Notes: generated from the sequence alone by a model not told the origin. A stretch of 64,000 bases of DNA from Clostridium estertheticum subsp. estertheticum (GCF_001877035.1 NZ_CP015756.1:1975001-2039000); one strand, 5' to 3'; counted from the stretch's first letter, positions 1 to 8,942 are shown. A program made the numbers and translations.

Positions 1-1
1 T

Positions 2-826
2 CAAACTATGCAAGAAATAGCTAGTGGAGCTATTAAGCAGGCTGAAAATGCTGGTAAAGCAACAAGGATAACAAGCGAGTTAGTAAAAGATATAAATGAG
101 GTTCTAGAACAGTGCAGATATATGACAAATGTTGTAGAAAAATCTATGAAAGTAAGTAATTCTGGTGCACAAGGTATCAAAGATGCAGTAGAGAGTATGG
201 AAACTATAGCTAAAACGAATAGCTATAATGTTGAAAGAACACATGATTTATTAGAACAATCAAAAGAAATTGGTCAAATAGTAGATGTAATAAGTGATAT
301 AGCTGAACAGACTAATTTGTTGGCACTTAACGCAGCAATAGAGGCTGCAAGAGCTGGAGAGCATGGAAAAGGGTTTGCTGTAGTCGCAGATGAAGTGAAA
401 AAACTTGCCGAGCAGTCAGGTGAGGCTTCAAAGCGTATAGTAGAACTTATAAATGGAGTTCAGAACCAAGTTGAAACCATAGCTGTGACAATGGATAAAG
501 GTACAAATGAAGTAGTGAGTGGTGTTCAAGTTGCAATTCAAGCTGGTAAAAATTTCGATGAGATAGAAAAAGTTTTCGGTGAACTAGCTTCTACAGTACG
601 TAATATGTCACAATCTACAAGTAATATGTCTAAGAAATCAGATATTACAGTTGAAGCTATAGATAGCTTTGCGGCTATATCAGAAGAAAATTCTGCTGCT
701 ACAGAACAGGTTACAGCATCAACTGAAGAGCAGACAGCTAGTATGTATAAAATAGGGGAAACAGCCAATAAATTGGATGACTTGGTTGAGAGACTTAAGG
801 AAACGGTTAATAAATTTAAATTATAA
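2..826 (+). CDS. Methyl-accepting chemotaxis protein, C-terminal part (cut by window edge)
   Basis: The frame is open to the left edge, so only the cytoplasmic signalling half is present (about 274 residues). The conserved hairpin tip that binds CheA and CheW is visible in the middle ([20 protein letters not shown], then [16 protein letters not shown]). It is flanked by long Gln/Glu/Ala-rich heptad helices with paired residues typical of methylation sites. Sensor domain, membrane segments and HAMP lie outside the window, so the ligand cannot be guessed. The frame ends in KFKL and is followed by a hairpin. The family call is secure. Confidence 0.95.
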   Translation, partial: QTMQEIASGAIKQAENAGKATRITSELVKDINEVLEQCRYMTNVVEKSMKVSNSGAQGIKDAVESMETIAKTNSYNVERTHDLLEQSKEIGQIVDVISDIAEQTNLLALNAAIEAARAGEHGKGFAVVADEVKKLAEQSGEASKRIVELINGVQNQVETIAVTMDKGTNEVVSGVQVAIQAGKNFDEIEKVFGELASTVRNMSQSTSNMSKKSDITVEAIDSFAAISEENSAATEQVTASTEEQTASMYKIGETANKLDDLVERLKETVNKFKL

Positions 827-896
827 GATGCTAGGAAAATTAGGTGAGTTTTTAGTACCATATATAGTAGGATGGTTTATTCAAAAATATAACACA

Positions 897-928
897 AAGG
901 GATTCCCAAATTATAATGGGAATCCCTT
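897..928. terminator. Hairpin between convergent genes
   Basis: A perfect 11-bp stem (AAGGGATTCCC pairing with GGGAATCCCTT) with a 10-base loop lies between the chemoreceptor (+) and the TspO-like gene (-). The T-rich stretch is clearer for minus-strand reading, but the position suits a shared terminator. Confidence 0.6.
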
Positions 929-937
929 AAAACATAT

Positions 938-1732
938 CTAAATTAAATTATATTTTTTTCTTTTCTTTGAAACATATAATAAGCATATGAAGATAATAAC
1001 TAATGAAATGATTAATGTGGTGATAATTCCATAATATTCTCCTGCAAAACCACTCGAAGAAACATGTTTGATGAGTATCCCCAAATAAGCCCAAAATATA
1101 ACTATACCATAAGGGATATCCTTATTTTTTAGCGTTGTAGCCATGCCAATAACAAGACCAACTAATAAAATAATTATTGTCCAGATTTGCTCAGATAAGC
1201 CCCAACCATTCCAGCCTAAACTAACAAGCAGTGTGGTAGCATTAGCTATTGTTGCTACAGTAATCCAACCAAAATAAACGCTAAAAGGAAGTTTTACAAA
1301 TAATTTTTCCTTTGAGGTTAGTTCTATGGAGTTTATTTTATCATTGATTTTAATTAAGCAAACCAGTATTACTATCATTAAAATCATGGAAAGTGGAATA
1401 ACTTTATACTGCCAGCTAAATATCCATGTTGCATTGGTTAGTGAAGATATAATAAAATAACCATCAATAAGTTTAACTATAGCGTTAGTATCACTTCCTT
1501 TAAAAAGCCCCAGTTGATAAATTACAAATCCAGCAAGTAATATGTATATTATTCCCCATATTGCAAATGTAACGCCAGCAGGTGCAAATAGATTAGGATA
1601 AGAATCAGAAACTCCACCAGTTGTTATTCCATTAATCGGTAAAATGTTGGCTAATGCATTAACAGTAACCATGAGAACAAAACTAAGCACAGTAAAAATT
1701 TTTAGAATTTTTACGCCTCTTTCCTTAGACAT
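938..1732 (-). CDS. TspO/MBR-related (tryptophan-rich sensory protein-like) membrane protein
   Basis: A 264-residue protein made almost wholly of hydrophobic segments (about seven or eight helices). N-terminal features such as YPNLFAPAGVTFAIWGIIY and the later FGWITVATIANAT resemble the TspO/MBR-like group common in clostridia. It is longer than classical five-helix TspO (about 160 residues). The longest frame begins at a TTG at 1750, but those bases are the ribosome site: GGAGAG sits 10 bases before the ATG at 1732, so I chose that ATG. Ligand and role are unknown; classical TspO binds porphyrins or related ligands. It is a single gene convergent with the chemoreceptor. Confidence 0.65.
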   Translation of the reverse strand: MSKERGVKILKIFTVLSFVLMVTVNALANILPINGITTGGVSDSYPNLFAPAGVTFAIWGIIYILLAGFVIYQLGLFKGSDTNAIVKLIDGYFIISSLTNATWIFSWQYKVIPLSMILMIVILVCLIKINDKINSIELTSKEKLFVKLPFSVYFGWITVATIANATTLLVSLGWNGWGLSEQIWTIIILLVGLVIGMATTLKNKDIPYGIVIFWAYLGILIKHVSSSGFAGEYYGIITTLIISLVIIFICLLYVSKKRKKYNLI

Positions 1733-1889
1733 TATTAAATCACTCTCCAATCTTATTATTTATAATGATACTCTTATCTTACTAAACTTTCTCATTAAAT
1801 ACACCATAAATATAATTTATTGCTCTATATCTAAATAGAGGTGGTTACATCTGCACACTTCGTTTTAAGGTATCATATATTAATTATTT

Positions 1890-1910
1890 AAAGCCTTTAA
1901 AAAAGGCTTT
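1890..1910. other. Short intergenic hairpin
   Basis: AAAGCCTTT and AAAGGCTTT form a 9-bp stem with a 3-base loop in the 290-bp gap between the divergent TspO-like and hydrolase genes. No T-run follows on either strand, so a terminator role is doubtful. Nothing else stands out in this gap. Confidence 0.35.
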
Positions 1911-2026
1911 AATGGCAATGTATTTTAGAGAAAAACGGTAAGCGGAAATGTAACAGTAAATAAGAAGTATGGTATTATAATAAATGGACAAAAAACAAAA
2001 AATAGTTCAGTGGGGAGCGATATAAT

Positions 2027-2764
2027 TTGAAAATTTTTATCAAGAAAAAATGGAAATATTCTCTACTGCTTATTCCAATAATAATCATAATAATTATAGG
2101 ATATACAAGCGATTATTATAGGGAAATGCCGGAAGCTAAAATTATGCTTCGGTCAAATGATAAGGTTGAATATACTGGTTCACCTTGGATTGAATATACT
2201 GCTAAAAACAAAATAGTTACGAAAGGATTAATTATATATCCTGGCGGAAAAGTTGCACCTGAGGCTTATGCACCTTTAGCTGAGAAAGTAGCGGAGTCTG
2301 GTTTTAAAGTTGTAATTGTACCAATGCCAATGAATCTTGCTGTACTTTCTCCTAATAAGGCAGAAAAAGTAATAGGAAAATATCCGCAAATTAAGCAGTG
2401 GTATATAGCTGGGCATTCCCTTGGAGGGGTTATGGCATCACAATTTGCATATAAAAACCAAGATAAAATTAATGGATTAATACTCTTAGCGGCATATCCT
2501 CAGAAAAGTAACAATCTATCATCAAGTGTAGTAAAAGTTTTGTCAATGTATGGGACTAAAGATGGGTTTGTTGGAAAGGATAAGATTGATGAATCTAGAA
2601 AACTATTGCCTAAAAGCACAAAATTGATTCCTATTAAAGGAGGTAATCATTCTCAAAATGGTTGGTATGGATTCCAAAAGGGGGACAATGCAGCCACAAT
2701 AACGAGAGATGAGCAGCAAAATATTATAGATAAAGCTATAGTTGAATTTATTGGTGAAAATTAG
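2027..2764 (+). CDS. Membrane-anchored alpha/beta hydrolase
   Basis: 245 residues. A lysine-rich start and an Ile-rich membrane segment (about residues 8-26) are followed by an extracytoplasmic alpha/beta hydrolase domain. The nucleophile elbow is GHSLGG (residues about 130-135); YGTKDGFV and GGNHSQ supply plausible Asp and His of the triad. It belongs to the small alpha/beta hydrolase group found in clostridia and bacilli; the substrate is unknown. The start is TTG, supported by GGGGAG nine bases upstream and by the signal anchor starting there. It is monocistronic and ends at a very strong inverted repeat shared with brnQ. Confidence 0.8.
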   Translation: MKIFIKKKWKYSLLLIPIIIIIIIGYTSDYYREMPEAKIMLRSNDKVEYTGSPWIEYTAKNKIVTKGLIIYPGGKVAPEAYAPLAEKVAESGFKVVIVPMPMNLAVLSPNKAEKVIGKYPQIKQWYIAGHSLGGVMASQFAYKNQDKINGLILLAAYPQKSNNLSSSVVKVLSMYGTKDGFVGKDKIDESRKLLPKSTKLIPIKGGNHSQNGWYGFQKGDNAATITRDEQQNIIDKAIVEFIGEN

Positions 2765-2795
2765 AGTGTGCTTAACTTAGTTTGATGTTAGAGTT

Positions 2796-2847
2796 AGAAA
2801 AAATAGAGTTATTGGATAAACGTTTATCCAATAACTCTATTTTTTCT
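2796..2847. terminator. Bidirectional terminator, 25-bp perfect stem
   Basis: Bases 2796-2820 and 2823-2847 are perfect reverse complements. The outer A-run and T-run give a U-tract in both directions. It lies between the converging hydrolase (+) and brnQ (-) genes. Confidence 0.9.
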
Positions 2848-2872
2848 AAATATTAATACTTTACAGTGTATA

Positions 2873-4186
2873 TTATGATTCCAATACTGAGTTAGTATCA
2901 TCTTCGTCTATAGCATCTTGTTTTGATTTTATTGACAGGTTGGAGATTACAAAAGCTAGTAAAGTAGGTATAAGCCATGAAAATCCTGCACTAGCTAGAG
3001 GGATAAATTTAATGAATCCAATGCTACCAGCATATGTAGCATTTATGGTATCTAAAATACTTATAATTAGTGTTGTGTATATAGTTATAGCAACGACTTT
3101 ATTATTTTTAACTTTATCACCAAGCAATGTAATAACTATTAGAACAATTACAATCGGGTATAAAATTTGTAAAACAGGACCTGCAAATGTAACTATACTA
3201 TCAACGTCGTTTGTAGCTATTAATCCACTTACTACAGCCATAATAATAGCAGCGGTTTTGTAAGATAATTTGTTTTTTGAAAGATTAGCAAAGAATTCCG
3301 CTCCACTTGCAAGTAATCCTATAGCAGTTGTTAAGCATGCAAGTGCAACACATAAACTAAGAACAACTGAACCAATATTTCCAAGGTCTAACTTAACAAG
3401 TTCGGTAACTAGAGTGGTTCTCGCTATATTTTTTGGAAACAAAGTACTTGACTGCGTACCAAGATACATAAGTCCACCATATACAAAAGCTAAACCAGTT
3501 ACGGCGACTATTGCCGATTTTATTGTCATCTTCATTATATCTTTTGCATTTTTATAACCTTTTGCTTTAACAGATGAAATAATTATGCCTGCAAATATAA
3601 CAGAAGCCATAACATCCATTGTTTGATAGCCTTCTATTAAAGCTTTTGAAAATCCATTTTTGTAAGATGTATTTACAATCGGTCCAATAGGATCTATTAT
3701 TCCTTTAAATATAATTATAGCGAGCATTAATAAAAGTGCTGGTGTAAGTATTTTACCAACGTTATCAATTATTGAAGAAGGTTTAAGTACAAATGCAAGC
3801 GTTACTAAAAAATACAATATAACTATTATGTTTTGTGATACTGATGGAAATAAAGGATGTATTCCAAGTTCAAAAGTTGTTGCAGCTGTTCTTGGAATTG
3901 CAAGTAACGGTCCAATAACAAGAATTAAAGCTACACTTGTTATTACAGCAAATTTTTTGCCTACTCTATTTGCCATCTTTTCGTAAGTACCATTAATCTT
4001 AGCACAAGCGATTATTCCAATTAGCGGAAGGCCAACTCCTGTAATGAGGAAGCCTGTAATAGATGTAAAATAAGCACTTCCTGCTGCTTTTCCGAGGAAT
4101 GGTGGAAAAATTAGGTTCCCAGCACCAAAAAACATTGCAAATAGCGCAAAACCTATAATTAGAGAATGTTTTGTTGAACTTTTCAT
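2873..4186 (-). CDS. brnQ: Branched-chain amino acid:cation symporter BrnQ (LIVCS family)
   Basis: A 437-residue, 12-helix transporter with the family N-terminus (FALFAMFFGAGNLIFPPFLG, residues about 13-32) and conserved glycine-rich helices. The family imports Leu, Ile and Val with Na+ or H+. The start ATG has AGGAGGT eight bases upstream. An extended -10 promoter lies about 130 bp upstream, giving a leader of about 120 bases. I looked for a T-box (the AGGGTGG-type core) in that leader and did not find one. The gene stands alone between two divergent or convergent neighbours. Length is normal for the family. Confidence 0.95.
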   Translation of the reverse strand: MKSSTKHSLIIGFALFAMFFGAGNLIFPPFLGKAAGSAYFTSITGFLITGVGLPLIGIIACAKINGTYEKMANRVGKKFAVITSVALILVIGPLLAIPRTAATTFELGIHPLFPSVSQNIIVILYFLVTLAFVLKPSSIIDNVGKILTPALLLMLAIIIFKGIIDPIGPIVNTSYKNGFSKALIEGYQTMDVMASVIFAGIIISSVKAKGYKNAKDIMKMTIKSAIVAVTGLAFVYGGLMYLGTQSSTLFPKNIARTTLVTELVKLDLGNIGSVVLSLCVALACLTTAIGLLASGAEFFANLSKNKLSYKTAAIIMAVVSGLIATNDVDSIVTFAGPVLQILYPIVIVLIVITLLGDKVKNNKVVAITIYTTLIISILDTINATYAGSIGFIKFIPLASAGFSWLIPTLLAFVISNLSIKSKQDAIDEDDTNSVLES

Positions 4187-4313
4187 TTATATGTACCTCC
4201 TGATGAATATGTTATGTAAAAAACATGTATTTATTAGTGTATTGATGGGGGAGAGTGGGGGTTATTAACTAAAAAGGTGGCTTTTTTATGCATCTTAAAT
4301 TTTACATATATGT

Positions 4314-4322
4314 ATTATACCA
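4314..4322 (-). promoter_or_regulatory. Extended -10 promoter for brnQ
   Basis: On the minus strand this reads TGGTATAAT, that is TGn plus a perfect TATAAT. No good -35 is present, as is usual for extended -10 promoters. Confidence 0.55.
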
Positions 4323-4352
4323 TAAATAATATTGGTATGTGCATTATTAAAT

Positions 4353-4381
4353 TTGACACAAGTATCTATCTGCTTTATAAT
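4353..4381 (+). promoter_or_regulatory. Consensus sigma-A promoter for the Thr-rich membrane protein
   Basis: Perfect TTGACA (4353-4358), a 17-bp spacer, and perfect TATAAT (4376-4381), located 69 bp before the start codon of the next gene. Confidence 0.85.
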
Positions 4382-4449
4382 TTAATGAAGATTAAAAATA
4401 TAATTATTTAATTGAAAAAAATGGTAAAAATAAAGGAGCGAAAAATTAA

Positions 4450-5610
4450 TTGATAAGTATTATTAAAACGGCAATTCTAACTATATTAATATCATTTGCA
4501 TCAGGATTATTGCTTGATTATTATAAGAACTTAGGACCTAGAATATTATGTAATATACGAAAAGGCAAACCTACGGATACAACTACAGAGACAGGTGGCG
4601 AAGAAAATTGTGGATATGTTATTACGGTTAAGAATCCATCAAATAGGACAATTCATGAGTTAACTATAAATATAGGCTCACAAACTAAGTTAAGGAGTAC
4701 AGATGCCAAAATAACAAGAGGTTTAAAATTTGATTCATCAATAAATGATAACATTTTAGAAGTTTATATCCCCTTTATAAGTAAGGGTGATGAGTTTTCA
4801 GTTACAGTTTATTTAGAAAATCAACATAATAAGCCTGTTATTGTAATTAAATCACCAGAAAACTTTAAGGAAATATATTCTGGGGAACAAAATGGAATTT
4901 TAGCGTTATTGCTAAATATACCCATGAATATAAAACACCTAATATTAAAGGAAACGAAAAAATCTGAAGAAGTACAATCAGAAGAAGTCCATTCTGTTGA
5001 TAAAGATGATTTTACAACAGTTATGAGTAAGGTAACAGGTGAGGAACAAACAATAAATAAAAGTAATAGAGAAGTATTCCCTGAAAATAAGAAGCTTAGC
5101 AAGAGTAAAAAGAAAATAATTATTGCAGCAATAGTTTTAGTTATGGTTGCTGGGGTTTCTGGGAAAGTTTATTCTAAAATGACTGCTGGAAATACACCAA
5201 CTCCAACTGTAAAAACTGTTGTTCCTCAAAAGTCAACAGTTGAAAAAGAGTCATCAAGAGAATCAACTGGAAATAAAAGTACAAAAAAATCGGTAGATAA
5301 AACAAATGAAACTACAAATACCCAAAAATCCGTAGACAAAACAACTGAAACTAAAGGTACAAAAGCAGCTACAGAAAAATCAACTGGAACTGAAGGTACA
5401 AAAAAAGAAACGACACCTAAGGCTGGATCAAAAGAAGGTACAACAGTAACTACACCAGCAGCTGGATCAAAAGATGGAACCGCCGGAACACCAACATCTG
5501 GATCGACAGATGGAAAAACTGAAACTACACCGAATCCAGGATCAACAACGGAGACTACACCTGCATCAGGTACAACAGGTGGAACAACAGGTGGCACAAC
5601 GGGTAATTAA
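4450..5610 (+). CDS. Two-helix membrane protein with Thr/Ser/Gly-rich low-complexity tail
   Basis: 386 residues, no recognised family. Residues about 3-20 form a hydrophobic segment. They are followed by a beta-rich region of about 130 residues resembling an Ig-like or DUF-type module (GYVITVKNPSNRTIHEL, later FISKGDEFSVTVYLEN). A second strong membrane helix lies at about 220-240 (IIIAAIVLVMVAGVSG), and a tail of about 140 residues alternates Thr, Gly, Ser, Lys and Pro, ending in GTTGG repeats. The tail looks extracellular, wall-spanning or glycosylated. The start is TTG, with GGAG 12 bases upstream. A perfect consensus promoter precedes it and its own terminator follows, so it is well expressed and monocistronic. 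Function unknown. Confidence 0.7.
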   Translation: MISIIKTAILTILISFASGLLLDYYKNLGPRILCNIRKGKPTDTTTETGGEENCGYVITVKNPSNRTIHELTINIGSQTKLRSTDAKITRGLKFDSSINDNILEVYIPFISKGDEFSVTVYLENQHNKPVIVIKSPENFKEIYSGEQNGILALLLNIPMNIKHLILKETKKSEEVQSEEVHSVDKDDFTTVMSKVTGEEQTINKSNREVFPENKKLSKSKKKIIIAAIVLVMVAGVSGKVYSKMTAGNTPTPTVKTVVPQKSTVEKESSRESTGNKSTKKSVDKTNETTNTQKSVDKTTETKGTKAATEKSTGTEGTKKETTPKAGSKEGTTVTTPAAGSKDGTAGTPTSGSTDGKTETTPNPGSTTETTPASGTTGGTTGGTTGN

Positions 5611-5627
5611 ATTATCAGTAATATTGG

Positions 5628-5681
5628 GCTCTCTTTACAGTGGATAGATTAAAAAATTTGTCCACTATAAAGAGAGCTTTT
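5628..5681 (+). terminator. Rho-independent terminator
   Basis: A 17-bp stem (GCTCTCTTTACAGTGGA with its partner, one mismatch) and a 16-base loop, followed by TTTTGTT, 18 bp after the stop codon. Confidence 0.85.
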
Positions 5682-5735
5682 GTTATGTGAAGAGTCAATA
5701 ATTTATAAATTAGATACCACTAAAAAAAATAGGTA

Positions 5736-5762
5736 TATAGAAAATTTTAATATGTTCGATAA
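5736..5762 (+). promoter_or_regulatory. Possible motility-type (sigma-D/sigma-28) promoter
   Basis: TATA (5736-5739), 15 bases, then TTCGATAA (5755-5762), compared with the sigma-28 consensus TAAA-N15-GCCGATAA. Nine of 12 positions match, and it lies 100 bp before a chemotaxis-type gene pair, which suits motility control. I infer this from motif and context only. Confidence 0.35.
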
Positions 5763-5861
5763 CTATAATATACAGAGTGATCATTGTAATCATAAAAAGA
5801 TAATTGAAACAAAATATAATGATTATAGTATTAGAAATAGTTTAAAGGGGTAGATGTAATT

Positions 5862-6737
5862 ATGAAGGATGTAAAAGTTTTAATTGTCGATGACTCACCT
5901 TTCCAAATAGCATTATTAACGGATGTTCTCACTGAAAGTGGATTTGATGTAGTTGGTGAGGCAAAATCTTTAGAAGAGGTTATTGAGGAAGTTACAAGAG
6001 TTAGACCAGATCTAGTAACAATGGATATGACTCTTCCAGGGACAGATGGATTTGAATGCACAAGAGCCATCCACAAAATTGATAAGGATATTAAAGTTAT
6101 AATTGTTAGTTCGATGATGGATGATGAACTTGTAAGAAAAGCCAAAAAAACTCATGTGTGTGGATATATTCAGAAACCTGTTGATTCAGAGGAATTATCA
6201 TTATTAATAAATAGGGTTATGGCAGATGAAGAATTATATTTAGAGCTTGAGAAATTATATTCAGATGTATTTAAAGAGGCTTTATTAAATATTTTCAATA
6301 AGCTTACAAAGACGGTGCCAGAAATTACAGATGAAAGTAATGATAATATTGCTATACATAGTGAAGGCATATCAATAGTTATGGGGATTACAGGTAAATA
6401 TTCAGGTAGACTAATTTTGGATATGGCATATGAAACAGCGAAGAGCCTTGCAACAATGTTATTAAAAAGAGATCCTAAGAGTAGTGAAGAGTTGCTTAAT
6501 ATTATGTCAGAAATAGCTAATATGTTTGCAGGAAATGCATGTTCAATGATAAATAAGAAAAACAAATTGTTTGGTCTAAGAGTTGCACCACCAACAATAT
6601 TTCATGGTGAGTCAATAAATATATCAAAGGCAGAACTAGAGAATACCTTCTCTGCTATTGTAAAATCTCAGTTTGGAAATTTGACTATAAATATAGGTTT
6701 TAATAGAGGTGAAGGGGAATGGATGTCAATCATATAA
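5862..6737 (+). CDS. CheY-like receiver fused to a CheX-like phosphatase domain
   Basis: 291 residues. Residues 1-120 are a receiver with the acidic pair Asp10-Asp11, phospho-acceptor Asp55 (TMDMTLPG), a Ser at 83-84 and Lys105 (QKP). Residues about 140-291 resemble CheX/CheC. A helix with S-E-x-x-N (EELLNIMSEIANMFAGN) is followed by a Pro in VAPPTIFHG, the layout used by CheX to hydrolyse phospho-aspartate. CheX normally dephosphorylates CheY-P; here the regulator carries its own phosphatase-like domain. It overlaps the next cheX gene by 19 bp, so the two are translationally linked. It could tune its own or another CheY's phosphorylation. No DNA-binding domain. Confidence 0.85.
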   Translation: MKDVKVLIVDDSPFQIALLTDVLTESGFDVVGEAKSLEEVIEEVTRVRPDLVTMDMTLPGTDGFECTRAIHKIDKDIKVIIVSSMMDDELVRKAKKTHVCGYIQKPVDSEELSLLINRVMADEELYLELEKLYSDVFKEALLNIFNKLTKTVPEITDESNDNIAIHSEGISIVMGITGKYSGRLILDMAYETAKSLATMLLKRDPKSSEELLNIMSEIANMFAGNACSMINKKNKLFGLRVAPPTIFHGESINISKAELENTFSAIVKSQFGNLTINIGFNRGEGEWMSII

Positions 6738-7186
6738 ATCCAGTTTTAGAATCATTCAACATAATACTACCACAATTAGGGTTAAATGATATTAAAAAAA
6801 ATGGAATTAGTGTAAAAGGTAAATATATAAAAAGCAAAGGCGTAGTGATTATTATTGGAATAATTGGAGATGTTAAAGGTAATATCATTTATGGTATGAG
6901 TGTTGACACTGCAAAAAAAATTGCTTCAATAATGATGATGGGAGCGCCTGTAGATAACTTTGATGAGTTGCCACAAAGTGCAATCTCAGAACTTGTTAAT
7001 ATGTTAACGGCAAATGTTGCAATGAATTTTTCAAAGGATAATATAAATATAGATATCTCTACACCAACCTTGATTGAGGGTGATTTTACGGCAAGTAGTA
7101 ATGCTGATAAAGTTCTCTGCGTTGAGATGAGCGTAGATGGAATGATTATTGAAGTTAATATTTCTTTAGAAAAGAATACAATATAG
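6719..7186 (+). CDS. cheX: CheX-family chemotaxis phosphatase
   Basis: 155 residues, the usual length for CheX. The signature helix reads AISELVNMLTANVAMNF (E-x-x-N), with the paired Pro in ISTPTLIEG. The family removes phosphate from CheY-P in the cytoplasm. It overlaps the preceding CheY-CheX fusion by 19 bp and its ribosome site lies inside that gene (GAAGGGGAATG). The pair resembles a duplicated CheX module, one copy tethered to a receiver. Ends at a strong bidirectional terminator. Confidence 0.85.
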   Translation: MDVNHINPVLESFNIILPQLGLNDIKKNGISVKGKYIKSKGVVIIIGIIGDVKGNIIYGMSVDTAKKIASIMMMGAPVDNFDELPQSAISELVNMLTANVAMNFSKDNINIDISTPTLIEGDFTASSNADKVLCVEMSVDGMIIEVNISLEKNTI

Positions 7187-7215
7187 AGGTATATATTTTA
7201 AATGGTAAAAATAAT

Positions 7216-7259
7216 AATCAAAAGAGAGCGAATTATATTAGATTCGCTCTCTTTTGATT
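7216..7259. terminator. Bidirectional terminator
   Basis: A perfect 18-bp stem (7216-7233 with 7242-7259) and an 8-base loop. It is T-rich beyond the plus-strand end and sits between converging cheX and the DUF362 gene. Confidence 0.9.
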
Positions 7260-7273
7260 TATTGTTATATAAT

Positions 7274-8380
7274 TTAAATTGTAATCAATTCATATTCATT
7301 ACTGCCTAAATTTAATTTTACAGCATGGTCAATTGCCACTTTCCAATTAGTTTCAGGGCTGAGGTTAGTGAAATGGTCATGATTTTTTTCATCAGCTTTA
7401 TCTAGGATACTTCCGGGTATAATAGGTTGTACATTTACAGCATCCGCGCATGCAACATCTAGTGCAACAGGATCAAAGGAAGCAAACATACCTACATCTG
7501 GAACAATTGGCACATCGTTCTCTCCATGACAGTCACAGAAAGGTGATACATCAATGACTAGACTTATATGGAAGCTTGGGCGACCATTTAGAACTGCACA
7601 TGAGTATTCGGCAATTTTTTTATTCAAAATATCATTTGACTCATCTGATGCAGGAAGAACAGCATCCATAGGACAGACACCAATACATCGACCGCAGCCA
7701 ACACACTTATCGTGATTAATAGTAGCCTTTTTTTGAGTTACTGTAATAGCATTGTGGGCACAGTTTTTAGCACATTGACCACAGCCTATACAGTCATCAT
7801 GTGAGATATATGGCTTTCCACTACTATGCATCTCCATCTTACCTGCACGAGATCCACAACCCATACCTACATTTTTAAGAGTACCACCAATACCAGCTGC
7901 TTCATGTCCCTTGAAATGAGTTAAAGTAATAAATATATCTGCATCCATGATAGCATGACCAATTTTTGCCTCTTTCACATATTCGCCACCTACAACAGGA
8001 ACTAAAACTTCGTCGGTACCTTTTAATCCATCTCCAATTATAATGTGACAGCCTGTAGAGAATGGAGAAAAACCATTAACATAAGCAGAGTCAAGATGGT
8101 CAAGTGCATTTTTTCTACCACCAACATATAAAGTATTGCAATCAGTAAGAAATGGGTTTCCACCTAATTCCTTTACAATATCTACTATTGTTTTAGCGTA
8201 ATTTGGGCGTAGGTAAGCTAGATTGCCAGGTTCTCCAAAATGAATCTTAATAGCAGTAAATTTTTTATTAAAATCAATTTGGCCAATCCCAGCAGTTTTA
8301 ATTAGACGGGTCAATTTTTGTTGCAAATTTTCTTTAAGTGTCGCATGCATATCGGTAAAATATACTTTCGATTTTTCCAT
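7274..8380 (-). CDS. DUF362 protein with two 4Fe-4S clusters
   Basis: 368 residues. An N-terminal DUF362 domain (residues about 1-185) is followed by two ferredoxin motifs at about 195-240, CIGCGQCAKNC and CVGCGRCIGVCP, each ligating a 4Fe-4S cluster. A C-terminal DUF362 remainder follows with FCDCHGEND. DUF362 ferredoxins are common in anaerobes; the reaction is not established, though a redox or corrinoid-activation type role is often suggested. Start ATG has GGAGGT eight bases upstream. Single gene, convergent with cheX. Confidence 0.85.
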   Translation of the reverse strand: MEKSKVYFTDMHATLKENLQQKLTRLIKTAGIGQIDFNKKFTAIKIHFGEPGNLAYLRPNYAKTIVDIVKELGGNPFLTDCNTLYVGGRKNALDHLDSAYVNGFSPFSTGCHIIIGDGLKGTDEVLVPVVGGEYVKEAKIGHAIMDADIFITLTHFKGHEAAGIGGTLKNVGMGCGSRAGKMEMHSSGKPYISHDDCIGCGQCAKNCAHNAITVTQKKATINHDKCVGCGRCIGVCPMDAVLPASDESNDILNKKIAEYSCAVLNGRPSFHISLVIDVSPFCDCHGENDVPIVPDVGMFASFDPVALDVACADAVNVQPIIPGSILDKADEKNHDHFTNLSPETNWKVAIDHAVKLNLGSNEYELITI

Positions 8381-8499
8381 GTTTAATAACCTCCAAGGTT
8401 TATATCCTTTTATTCTTAAATAAGAATAGCTTTAGTATTTTAATTTATTTGTTTTTACTAGTATGCTTACTTATTAACCTTCATTATATATGATATTAC

Positions 8500-8552
8500 A
8501 AAAAAAGAAAACATGCACCTTTATGATATATAGTATACAAAAGGTGCATGTT
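8500..8552 (-). terminator. Terminator of the SASP-like gene
   Basis: A 13-bp perfect stem (8510-8522 with 8540-8552). Read on the minus strand it is followed by a T-rich run (complement of 8500-8509). Confidence 0.8.
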
Positions 8553-8565
8553 AATATTGAAATGA

Positions 8566-8763
8566 TTATTTTTGATTTTTTTTGTCTAATCTGGATTCGA
8601 TATCTGAAACAGCCTCTTTATTAAAAGTATCACCAAGTGCTCCACCAACGCTCCCACAGGTTTTTGAGCTGTAGTTGCTCCAGTCACCATCCTCAGGTGT
8701 TTTTATTCCCATAAGTCTAGCTTGCTGAGTTTTATTTTTTGCCCTATTTATTATTTCATCCAT
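8566..8763 (-). CDS. Divergent small acid-soluble spore protein (alpha/beta type)-like
   Basis: 65 residues. The central and C-terminal pattern (GIKTPEDGDW, then SSKTCGSVGGALGDTF) matches the alpha/beta SASP layout of G-x-N/D-G-D/W followed by SR..GSVGG. These small proteins coat spore DNA and are degraded at germination. The usual Glu-Phe/Ile-Ala-Ser/Glu protease site before the conserved Gly is not evident, and a Cys is present, so it is a divergent member. Start ATG follows an AGGATGGTG site. Own terminator; presumably forespore-expressed, although I could not define a sigma-G promoter. Confidence 0.6.
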   Translation of the reverse strand: MDEIINRAKNKTQQARLMGIKTPEDGDWSNYSSKTCGSVGGALGDTFNKEAVSDIESRLDKKNQK

Positions 8764-8942
8764 AAAAACACCATCCTATTTTTATTATATTTTAGTGTTT
8801 GAATTTTGTTTATAAATTATGTAAGTAGGATAAATCATATTTATAATTTTTAAATATTAATTTCAGTTATTGGATATAATTAAAAGTTATAGGGTAGAAG
8901 ACAATATAATTAACTAATACAAACTTGGGGGTTGATTAAGCA

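Noticed and set aside
4187-4449. T-box or amino-acid riboswitch in the brnQ leader
   Set aside because: The conserved T-box core and antiterminator were sought on the minus strand and not found; only a small AAAAAG/CTTTTT hairpin is present.
5226-5597. Long minus-strand frame rich in Val and Pro
   Set aside because: It is the complement of the Thr/Gly-rich tail of the gene at 4450; low-complexity repeats keep the opposite strand open. No ribosome site.
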